Source: Actinobacteria bacterium UBA2286 (lineage in GTDB: Bacteria; Actinomycetota; Coriobacteriia; Anaerosomatales; Anaerosomataceae). From it: 6,151 nt of DNA. The stretch is taken from assembly GCA_002345925.1 (NCBI GenBank), contig DDWM01000025.1:1-6151 (forward strand), written 5' to 3'. A program made the position numbers and the translations under genes. The notes under the pieces were generated by a model. That model was given only the letters and a program-made list of their open reading frames with translations, made no database searches and was not told where the DNA came from. Shown here one piece after another: positions 1 through 5,263 of the stretch (position 1 is the first letter of the stretch; the number at the start of each line of letters is the position of its first letter).

Positions 1-152
1 CGCTCGATATCCATCGAGTCGAGCACCTGCTCCATCATGTCGCGATCAGCAATGGTGTTCGTCAGCTCGAGCATGCGATCGGCCAGCGTAGATTTCCCGT
101 GGTCGATGTGCGCGATGATCGAGAAGTTTCTTATGAGTGTGGGGTCAGTCAT
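1..152 (-). CDS. lepA: Elongation factor 4 (LepA), N-terminal fragment
   Basis: This is the 5' end of a gene that continues beyond the left edge; about 50 codons are visible. The translation begins MTDPTLIRNFSIIAHIDHGK and continues STLADRMLELTNTI. This is the classic LepA start, with the GTPase P-loop (G1) motif AHIDHGKST at about residues 14-22. LepA is a ribosome-associated translational GTPase of the EF-G family, acting in the cytoplasm during translation or 30S maturation. The ATG at 150-152 matches the usual family N-terminus, so the start is well supported. No convincing Shine-Dalgarno sequence precedes it; a TGn-TATCCT extended -10 lies 9 nt upstream, which would give a near-leaderless mRNA. 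The gene is divergent from rpsT. EF-G, TypA and other GTPases are unlikely because of the N-terminal RNFSIIAHIDHGKSTLADR signature. Confidence 0.95.
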   Translation of the reverse strand, partial: MTDPTLIRNFSIIAHIDHGKSTLADRMLELTNTIADRDMMEQVLDSMDIE

Positions 153-161
153 CGGAGCGTA

Positions 162-170
162 AGGATAGCA
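162..170 (-). promoter_or_regulatory. Candidate extended -10 promoter of lepA
   Basis: On the minus strand the sequence reads TGCTATCCT: a TGn extension followed by a TATCCT hexamer that matches TATAAT at four of six positions. No clear -35 box is seen at normal spacing. The hexamer ends 9 nt before the lepA ATG, so the transcript would start at or only a few bases before the start codon. This agrees with the absence of a Shine-Dalgarno sequence. It is a pattern-based inference; lepA may instead, or also, be transcribed from upstream genes. Confidence 0.35.
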
Positions 171-196
171 GGGCAACTCACTTACGAATACCCCTG

Positions 197-226
197 TTGG
201 CGACGCCCGATGCCGTGTGTTAGTAT
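197..226 (+). promoter_or_regulatory. Candidate rpsT promoter
   Basis: A TTGGCG -35-like hexamer (197-202) is followed after 18 nt by TAGTAT (221-226). TAGTAT matches TATAAT at four of six positions and is preceded by TG at 218-219, making an extended -10. Transcription would begin near 233, giving a leader of about 55 nt before the rpsT GTG. In many bacteria S20 synthesis is controlled through its own leader. No distinct leader structure was recognised here. Confidence 0.45.
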
Positions 227-272
227 CTCAGGGTTCGTCTGCACTCCACTGCGACGGGCATCATCCGAATCT

Positions 273-278
273 GGAGGG
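273..278 (+). promoter_or_regulatory. Ribosome binding site of rpsT (decides the GTG start)
   Basis: GGAGGG lies 10 nt upstream of the GTG at 289. This strong Shine-Dalgarno sequence fixes GTG 289 as the start rather than upstream in-frame starts near 217, which would add a 24-residue N-terminal extension foreign to S20. Confidence 0.8.
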
Positions 279-288
279 ACCTGAGACT

Positions 289-555
289 GTGGCGAATATC
301 AAGAGCCAGAAGAAGCGCGTACTGACCAACGAGAAGGCGCGCATCCGCAACAAGGCCGAGAAGTCGGCACTCAAGACCGCTGTGAAGCGCGTTGAAGAGG
401 CCGTCGTCGCCGGTGACAAGGCTGCGGCCGTTGAGGCTGCCAACAAGGCGAGCAAGGCGCTCGACGTGGCTGCCAGCAAGGGCATCATCCACAAGAACCA
501 GGCCGCCAACCGTAAGTCTGGCGTGCTCAAGAAGGCCGGCAAGCTCGAGGGCTAG
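289..555 (+). CDS. rpsT: 30S ribosomal protein S20
   Basis: The product is an 88-residue basic protein beginning VANIKSQKKRVLTNEKARIR (first residue read as fMet), the typical S20 N-terminus. S20 is a primary 16S rRNA-binding protein of the 30S body and folds as a three-helix bundle. The family landmarks are present: N-terminal NIKSQKKR, the middle KSALKTAVKRVEEAV segment, and the C-terminal block KGIIHKNQAANRKSGVLKK at about residues 64-82. Length is normal for the family. The start is GTG, chosen from the family N-terminus and the GGAGGG at 273-278. It is the only plus-strand gene here, divergent from lepA and convergent with holA. Its TAG stop overlaps the holA TAG in the tetranucleotide CTAG, and its intrinsic terminator lies about 60 nt downstream, inside holA. 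Confidence 0.97.
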   Translation: MANIKSQKKRVLTNEKARIRNKAEKSALKTAVKRVEEAVVAGDKAAAVEAANKASKALDVAASKGIIHKNQAANRKSGVLKKAGKLEG

Positions 556-1553
556 GCCGACCGGGTGACGGTGTGACCAGATCGGTCACACACGGATACC
601 ACAAAGCGTTCGAACACGAGCCGGGGATCTCCCTGGCTCGTTTTCATTTTCGCTTCAAAGTCAGCCGCACCCCTAATGGCTGCCACAAGCTCTTCCTCGC
701 GGAAGCGCTCCGCCTGACGCGCCAGGTTGCGGTACTGCCAGTCTGCAAGCTTGACCGCGCGGGCCACCTCGCTGGCACTCATGCCCCGCTCGCGGAGCGC
801 GACGATGCCGATGAGCGACCGAAGATGCCGCAGCGTCATGGCATGTATGCCAGGCAGTGCGTCTCCGTTGTCGATTAGATCACCGAGCAACCCAAGAGAA
901 GACGCGGCATCACGACGACCGAGGGCGTCGAGGAACTCGAAGATCGACGTCGGAGCTGTCTCTACGACGACCTCTTCCACATCCGAGCGCTCGAGCTGCT
1001 GCTTCTCCCCCGCATATGCGATGACCTTGTCAGCCTCGGTCTCAAGGCGGCGCAGATCCTTGCCGACAGAGCGCACCAGCGCCTCGGCGCCATCACGAGT
1101 GATCGTCCGGCCCTTGGCGATGAAGAGCTTGACCACCCAGCTTGGTAGCTCCGACTTCTTGGGCGCCGCGTACTCCGAAACGCCTCCAAGTGCGTCGACC
1201 GCTTTGTAGATGCGTGTGTTCTTCGCAATAGAGCTGGCAGCGAGAACGAGCGTGGCCGCAGGTGACGGGTCCTTTGCGTACTGGGCCAGCAGTCCGAGCT
1301 CATCGGCTGTCATCTTATCGGCGTCGCGCACGATCACCAGTCGGCGCGGGGACAAGAACGGCAAAGTGTTAGCCGAGGCGATGATATCGTCGGCCTTCGC
1401 AGTTGTTCCGCTAAAGGTATCGAAGTCGAAATCGGGGTTGCCCTCCGCTTCGACCATGTCGCGAAGACGGCGGAGGGCGCGCTCGATGAGCAACTCCTCC
1501 TTGCCGAAGATCAAATAGACCGGCAACAGTGCTGCCAGGTTGGACGCAGCCAT
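552..1553 (-). CDS. holA: DNA polymerase III subunit delta
   Basis: The product is 333 residues, normal for HolA. Delta is the clamp-loader subunit that opens the beta sliding clamp ring in the cytoplasmic replication machinery. The N-terminus carries the family motif PVYLIFGKEELLIERALRRL (about residues 11-30). It is followed by a degenerate AAA+-like region (NTLPFLSPRRLVIVRDADK, about 62-80), a helical lid (VRSVGKDLRRLETEADKVIAYA, about 161-182) and the C-terminal collar domain (PGIHAMTLRHLRSLIGI). The collar ends in the conserved block ADFEAKMKTSQGDPRLVFER, near the 3' end. ATG 1553 is preceded by GAAGGAG at a 4-nt spacing and gives the expected N-terminus. The start region is overlapped by 143 nt by the comEC reading frame. 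The 3' end contains the rpsT terminator on the opposite strand, and the stop overlaps the rpsT stop. No intrinsic terminator of its own was seen. Confidence 0.95.
   Translation of the reverse strand: MAASNLAALLPVYLIFGKEELLIERALRRLRDMVEAEGNPDFDFDTFSGTTAKADDIIASANTLPFLSPRRLVIVRDADKMTADELGLLAQYAKDPSPAATLVLAASSIAKNTRIYKAVDALGGVSEYAAPKKSELPSWVVKLFIAKGRTITRDGAEALVRSVGKDLRRLETEADKVIAYAGEKQQLERSDVEEVVVETAPTSIFEFLDALGRRDAASSLGLLGDLIDNGDALPGIHAMTLRHLRSLIGIVALRERGMSASEVARAVKLADWQYRNLARQAERFREEELVAAIRGAADFEAKMKTSQGDPRLVFERFVVSVCDRSGHTVTRSA
571..591. repeat. Short inverted repeat after the rpsT stop
   Basis: GTGTGACC (571-578) and GGTCACAC (584-591) form a perfect 8-bp stem with a 5-nt loop. It begins 16 nt after the rpsT stop and encodes the last residues of HolA on the other strand (SGHTV region). 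No T-run follows on either strand, so it is not an intrinsic terminator by itself. It could protect the rpsT mRNA 3' end, assist termination with the larger hairpin at 617-650, or be a protein-binding palindrome. Confidence 0.5.
617..650 (+). terminator. Rho-independent terminator of rpsT, inside holA
   Basis: CGAGCC (617-622) pairs with GGCTCG (635-640). The stem continues inward through a G-T pair and GGGA/TCCC, giving about 10-11 bp with a very short loop. TTTTCATTTT (641-650) follows directly, the expected U-rich tail on the plus strand. On the minus strand the hairpin is not followed by a T-run, so it should stop plus-strand transcription only. It lies 61 nt after the rpsT stop and overlaps codons for the conserved HolA segment KMKTSQGDPRLV. 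Confidence 0.85.
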
Positions 1554-4014
1554 CGTGCTCCTTCAAGAAGAACTGAAACCCGAAAGCCCAAACTGGGCAA
1601 GCGGTTTTGGACGCGTCTATTGTCGCACACGCGCGCCGCGCTCCTCCACGCTTGGCGGGGATGATTCGGTAGCCGTGAGCCGTCACTTCGACCGTGATAT
1701 CGCCTGACTCATCCGTGCGCCAGATGCGAACACCAGCACCGTGCAGCCTGCTGATCGTCTCCGGCGAGGGATGACCGAAATCGTTCCCGGCGCCAACGCT
1801 CACAATCGCGTCTATTGGACGCCAAGCGTCGAGTGCGGCCTGGGTGAGGCCATTCTTGCTCCCATGATGTGGCACCTTGAGAACGCTTATCGGCGACAAC
1901 CCGCCGCTCGAGGCAATGCCAGACTGCGCCGCCTCCTCGGCATCGCCGGTGAGCACGCATGAGAACGAGCCTGATCGGACCTCGAGAACCACACTCGTGT
2001 CATTCGTCTTGAGATCCTCTGGTGCGTCGTCTGTGGGCCACAGGACTCGCACCTCGGCACGGCCGATGTACCAGGTTTGGCCCGAGTGCAGAAGGCGCAT
2101 CCTCACCTTGCCGCGCGGCACCAGTCGGGGAATCGTCTCCCGAACGGCGCCGAATCCGTCCTCGCCGGTCGTAGCAGGAATGCCCACCCAGCCAACGCGC
2201 ACCACACCGCTTAGCCCGGAGAATCCTCCGATATGGTCATCGTGGTCGTGGGTGAGGACGACAGCGTCCACCGATCGCACACCGGTTCGCGACAGCGCCT
2301 GCCGAAGTGTGCCGGAATCCGTGCCCGCATCAACCAGCATGGAATCGGAGCCGTCTCGGACCAGGATCGCGTCACCCTGACCGACGTCAAGAACGGTGAT
2401 CTCCAGGCGCGAAGGTCCTCTAGGCCCGACTCCTACAAGAAGTGAGGCGACCAGCACAGCTGCCAGCGCCAGGCGTGCGAGCGCCGTCGATGCGGGGCCC
2501 GGCCAGCGCACCCAAAGTGCAACGAGCACAGCGATTCCGAGAGCAACGCCGAGCGCGCCGGGTGCACCGATGCTCACAGCAGCCCCCGGAAGCGCCGCCA
2601 GAACCGAAGCGGACCGCGTCACTACAGCGAGGATGCCTCCGGCCAGGCGCACGAGAAGTTGACCCGCAACAGGCCACAGAGTACCCAGCACCGCGCCTCC
2701 GAGACCCACGCAGATGGCAACCTCGGCGGGCGGCACGACAACGAGGTTTGCGACCGGAGCGGCAAGCGACAGCATCCCGAAAGTCCCGACCACGATTGGC
2801 AGCGTGCACGCCTGCGCCACCAGAGTCGCGCCAAGCAGAGACGTTGTCTTTGGCAGGGCACCCTTGAATGCGGTTGCCACCCACTCGATTCCAAGATCGC
2901 CAAAGATCAGCAGTCCCGCGACAGCCGTGATTGAGAGCGCAAGACCAACGTCGAAGACGCACCAAGGCGACAGTGCGATCATCACGACAGTCGCAAGGCA
3001 CAGCGCCGCTATGCCGTCGCGTCGAACGCCGAGGCACTCACCTGCCGCTCCGCATGCGAGCATGATCGCCGAGCGCACAGCGGAAAGCGCCATACCTGTC
3101 AGCACCGTGTACCCGCCAGCAACGAGCACGACCGCACTGAGCACGCTGCGTCTTGAAGCGCCCAGCCTGGTGCCAAGGATCAGCACCACGCCGCAGACGA
3201 CGGCCAGGTGCGAACCTGATACAGCCACCACGTGTGAGAGGCCAAGTACCCGGAAGTCCTCGTCAACCGCGCTACCCGTGAGCGCTCGTCTGTCGCCCAG
3301 CACCATGCCCTGCAACAGCGCACCCGGTTCCCCGCTCACGACCCGCAGGCGCGTCACCGCCTTCGCGCGCCATGCGAGCAGCCGCCCCACGATCCCGTCA
3401 GGCCAACCCTGCACCTGAAACGCCCACGGACTCGCGGTTCCGTGCTCGCCACCTCTGGCTGCCCGCCTCCCCGACTCGTCGTGCTGCCGAGACTTGGTTA
3501 TCGCCGAGAAGCGCACCAGCTGCCCGTACTCGGGCACAACACTCCCCTCGCTCAGCCACACCGAGAGCGCCGCGCCGCGAAACGGGCCTTCAGCCACACG
3601 CACGCGTATGCCCGGGCCGAACACGCCCTCTCGCGGATCAGCTGTGACAACGCCCACCCACTCGCGTGCATCCGCATCGGCCAACCCATCCGAGCGCGCA
3701 CGCCACGCGACGCCCTGCATGACCGACAGGCTCGCTCCGAGCACAACACCGGCAACACATAGAGCGGCCGCGGTGGCCACCGGGTCGAATCGCCCGCACC
3801 GACGGCGCCGCACAAACGCGACAGCCGACACCCCGAAGAGCAGTAGCAGTACCGCGGCAATGCGCCATGTGACGCTCTCTCCGCCCGCAGAACGCCACGC
3901 TATGTCTTCGCCGAGGACCGCCCCGGCCCAAACCGCTGCCGCCATCCACGCAACAGGTGGCAGGGTCGGGCGCTCACTTCGCCGCGTCTCATTCATCTGG
4001 CGCTTCTCGGCCAT
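1411..4014 (-). CDS. comEC: ComEC-type DNA uptake channel with metallo-beta-lactamase domain
   Basis: ComEC is the inner-membrane channel that carries single-stranded DNA into the cell in natural transformation. The 867-residue frame has an N-terminal membrane and DUF4131-like region (about 20-205). The Competence domain (about 230-500) has the hallmark GMVLGDR (236-242) and LSHVVAVSGSHL (259-270), with many hydrophobic helices. The C-terminal metallo-beta-lactamase-like domain (about 537-780) has DVGQGDA (543-549), the metal motif THDHDDH (588-594), TGDAE (689-693), VPHHGS (714-719) and GHPSP (747-751), so its ligands look intact. It starts 3 nt after the comEA stop, indicating translational coupling. 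ATG 4014 is used, but ATG 3996 (residue 7) is nearly as plausible because neither has a strong Shine-Dalgarno sequence. Residues from about 787 to 867 do not resemble a ComEC end, and the last 143 nt overlap holA. The true C-terminus may therefore be earlier. Confidence 0.93.
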   Translation of the reverse strand: MAEKRQMNETRRSERPTLPPVAWMAAAVWAGAVLGEDIAWRSAGGESVTWRIAAVLLLLFGVSAVAFVRRRRCGRFDPVATAAALCVAGVVLGASLSVMQGVAWRARSDGLADADAREWVGVVTADPREGVFGPGIRVRVAEGPFRGAALSVWLSEGSVVPEYGQLVRFSAITKSRQHDESGRRAARGGEHGTASPWAFQVQGWPDGIVGRLLAWRAKAVTRLRVVSGEPGALLQGMVLGDRRALTGSAVDEDFRVLGLSHVVAVSGSHLAVVCGVVLILGTRLGASRRSVLSAVVLVAGGYTVLTGMALSAVRSAIMLACGAAGECLGVRRDGIAALCLATVVMIALSPWCVFDVGLALSITAVAGLLIFGDLGIEWVATAFKGALPKTTSLLGATLVAQACTLPIVVGTFGMLSLAAPVANLVVVPPAEVAICVGLGGAVLGTLWPVAGQLLVRLAGGILAVVTRSASVLAALPGAAVSIGAPGALGVALGIAVLVALWVRWPGPASTALARLALAAVLVASLLVGVGPRGPSRLEITVLDVGQGDAILVRDGSDSMLVDAGTDSGTLRQALSRTGVRSVDAVVLTHDHDDHIGGFSGLSGVVRVGWVGIPATTGEDGFGAVRETIPRLVPRGKVRMRLLHSGQTWYIGRAEVRVLWPTDDAPEDLKTNDTSVVLEVRSGSFSCVLTGDAEEAAQSGIASSGGLSPISVLKVPHHGSKNGLTQAALDAWRPIDAIVSVGAGNDFGHPSPETISRLHGAGVRIWRTDESGDITVEVTAHGYRIIPAKRGGARRACATIDASKTACPVWAFGFQFFLKEHDGCVQPGSTVAGLFDLRQGGVAHRARPPPSSRHGRSGGQPRFRLRYL
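1558..1564 (-). promoter_or_regulatory. Ribosome binding site of holA
   Basis: GAAGGAG on the minus strand lies 4 nt upstream of the holA ATG at 1553. It is a good Shine-Dalgarno match and supports this start. It lies within the comEC reading frame, so translation of the ComEC tail would run across it. Confidence 0.7.
1586..1598 (-). other. Small hairpin in the apparent comEC-holA junction
   Basis: On the minus strand GCCCA-GTT-TGGGC forms a 5-bp stem with a 3-nt loop, followed by TTTCGGGTTT. It lies about 20 nt upstream of the holA Shine-Dalgarno sequence. It is too short and its T-tract too interrupted to call a terminator. It may be a weak attenuator or chance. Confidence 0.2.
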
Positions 4015-4017
4015 GCG

Positions 4018-4713
4018 CTACCCGACTGTAACGAGGTCTTTGAGCGAATCGAACTTCTTCTCGCCGATGCCGGATACCCTCATCAAGTCCTCAATCGACT
4101 TGAATGGACCGTTTGCTTCCCTGTCCGCAAGGATCTTCTGCGCGGTTGACGGCCCAACGCCGGGAAGTGAGTCCAGCTCGGCAGCCGTGGCGCGGTTGAT
4201 GTTGACCTTGCCCGAAGTCGTCGCTCCCCCGGCTCCGGCGCCCACCACCGACGTACCGTCACTCTGAATCCCAGCGTCCAACTCGTCTTTGGTGAGCACG
4301 CGAATCTGCTCGCCGTCTGCAAGGACGCGTGCGAGGTTCAAACCCTCCTCGGCGGCATTGCCCGTCGCGCCGCCTGCGGCTGTCACAGCGTCGCTCACAC
4401 GGCTTCCAGCGGCCAACGAGTAGACTCCCGGGCTCATCACAGCCCCAACAACATGCACGACGACTTCAGCGGCGGGTGTGGCGCTGTCCACGACGCTCGC
4501 GTCGCTCTCAGTCACGACCTCTCCGGAACCCCAACCGGAGTCGGTTGCGACCTCGACGCCACCCGGCGCAGGCCAGAACCTCCAGGCGGCGAACGCCACG
4601 ACTGCAATCACCACTGCCGCCAAAGCGACGACAGCGCGATCGCTCAGGCCACCAAGGCCTGCACGCGCAAGCAGCTCTCGGACTCGATCTGGCATCTCCA
4701 CGAATACGGACAC
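4018..4713 (-). CDS. comEA: ComEA-type membrane-anchored DNA-binding competence protein
   Basis: The 231-residue product has the full ComEA architecture. A single hydrophobic anchor lies at about 26-46 (VVALAAVVIAVVAFAAWRFW), then a linker rich in Ser, Asp and Val. An SLBB domain spans about 83-140 (VVVHVVGAVMSPGVYSLAAG and on to GEQIRVLT). A C-terminal helix-hairpin-helix DNA-binding domain spans about 168-231 (KVNINRATAAELDSLPGVGP, with SGIGEKKFDSLKDLV). ComEA binds incoming double-stranded DNA outside the membrane and hands it to ComEC. The GTG start at 4713 has GGAGG 7 nt upstream, and an in-frame TAG two codons upstream excludes a longer N-terminus. ATG at 4695 (residue 7) is an alternative but has no spaced ribosome site. 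The Shine-Dalgarno sequence and start codon lie within a 12-bp inverted repeat (4707-4744). comEC follows after 3 nt. Confidence 0.93.
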   Translation of the reverse strand: MSVFVEMPDRVRELLARAGLGGLSDRAVVALAAVVIAVVAFAAWRFWPAPGGVEVATDSGWGSGEVVTESDASVVDSATPAAEVVVHVVGAVMSPGVYSLAAGSRVSDAVTAAGGATGNAAEEGLNLARVLADGEQIRVLTKDELDAGIQSDGTSVVGAGAGGATTSGKVNINRATAAELDSLPGVGPSTAQKILADREANGPFKSIEDLMRVSGIGEKKFDSLKDLVTVG

Positions 4714-4744
4714 CCCCTATCCTCCGGGACTGAGGGGGTGTCCG
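4707..4744. repeat. Perfect 12-bp inverted repeat (REP-like palindrome) at the comEA start
   Basis: CGGACACCCCCT (4707-4718) and AGGGGGTGTCCG (4733-4744) are exact reverse complements separated by 14 nt. In the comEA mRNA the loop carries GGAGG and the 3' arm contains the GUG start. No T-run follows on either strand, so it is not an intrinsic terminator. The GGGGGTGTCC/GGACACCCCC arms resemble the REP-type palindromes associated with Y1 (RAYT/IS200-like) transposases in some genomes. That resemblance is from memory and not verified; no transposase gene is in the window. It could equally be an operator or an RNA switch controlling comEA. Confidence 0.7.
4721..4725 (-). promoter_or_regulatory. 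Ribosome binding site of comEA in the hairpin loop
   Basis: GGAGG on the minus strand lies 7 nt before GTG 4713, an optimal arrangement that decides the start. It is unusual because it lies in the loop of the 12-bp inverted repeat at 4707-4744, whose stem holds the start codon. Confidence 0.75.
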
Positions 4745-4790
4745 CACAGATCACATTACTCGGCGAGTCTGACCCACCGTTTGACGATTC

Positions 4791-5255
4791 CTAAACAGAA
4801 CCTTTCTTCCACTCACGATACGCAGCGTTCTTATTGAGAGGGCAGTCGTTCCCACATCCGGAGCATGACGTCTTCCAGTAGGCGTATCCGACGCCGGACA
4901 TACAAACGAGCCACACGGTCGCCGCCAGCGGACTGAACAGCCATGCCGCTACGACCCCGATGGCAACAGACAGCAACAACGGCACGCCAGCTACCGCTGA
5001 GTGCACGTCGGAGAACTCGCGACCACGCTCACCGACCATCCGGACCGGACGCCACCGCGCGAAGAATGCCGGGCTGCGTACGTTGAACATGCAGCACATG
5101 TTGGAGCACCTGCTGCACGCATACCACCAGTGGAATGCGATCGCGTTGCCAAGCGCAGCAAGGTAGAACGCAAAGAGCAGCGCGTCACCGAAATACGCCA
5201 GGACCGCGAGCACTATCAAGCCCACCAGAAGTGCCCAGCCGATCAGTTTCCTCAT
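4791..5255 (-). CDS. Cysteine-rich four-helix membrane protein of unknown function
   Basis: I do not recognise this 154-residue protein. Four hydrophobic segments are visible at about 4-23, 24-45, 88-108 and 109-127, in two pairs. Each pair is followed directly by a cysteine motif: CSRCSNMCC at 47-55 and CSGCGNDCP at 131-139. These share the pattern C-S-x-C-(S/G)-N-x-C, with a Trp just before and an Asn 3-4 residues after, suggesting an internal duplication. Basic residues at the N-terminus, in the loop at 60-80 and at the C-terminus predict both ends and both motifs inside the cell. The second motif ends in Cys-Pro as in [4Fe-4S] ferredoxin-type sites, so bound metal or an iron-sulfur cluster is possible but unproven. 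ATG 5255 lies 8 nt after the leuS stop with only a weak ribosome site, suggesting coupling to leuS. Confidence 0.75.
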   Translation of the reverse strand: MRKLIGWALLVGLIVLAVLAYFGDALLFAFYLAALGNAIAFHWWYACSRCSNMCCMFNVRSPAFFARWRPVRMVGERGREFSDVHSAVAGVPLLLSVAIGVVAAWLFSPLAATVWLVCMSGVGYAYWKTSCSGCGNDCPLNKNAAYREWKKGSV

Positions 5256-5263
5256 TGCCGCGC

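Noticed and set aside
99..284. Plus-strand open frame of 61 codons in the lepA-rpsT interval
   Set aside because: It runs antisense to the lepA start and through the promoter region, with no ribosome site or recognisable protein.
217..288. N-terminal extension of rpsT from an upstream start
   Set aside because: The extra 24 residues are foreign to S20, cover the predicted promoter -10 and leader, and the strong GGAGGG serves the GTG at 289.
2420..3037. Minus-strand open frame of 205 codons within comEC
   Set aside because: It overlaps the ComEC Competence domain in another frame and is an Arg/Cys/Gly-rich shadow translation without family resemblance.
2714..4267. Long plus-strand open frames of 234 and 257 codons opposite comEC and comEA
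   Set aside because: They lie antisense to clear comEC/comEA domains, are rich in Arg, Ser, Thr, Pro and Ala as expected for shadows of GC-rich coding DNA, and show no recognisable domain or ribosome site.
4707..4744. Inverted repeat as an intrinsic terminator of the upstream membrane-protein gene
   Set aside because: The stem is strong, but no T-run follows on either strand and the Shine-Dalgarno sequence and start of comEA lie inside it, so a plain terminator is unlikely.
4757..4769. Short self-complementary ACTCG-G-CGAGT in the comEA upstream region
   Set aside because: Five-base arms with a one-base centre are expected by chance in GC-rich DNA, and it has no partner copy or clear regulatory context.
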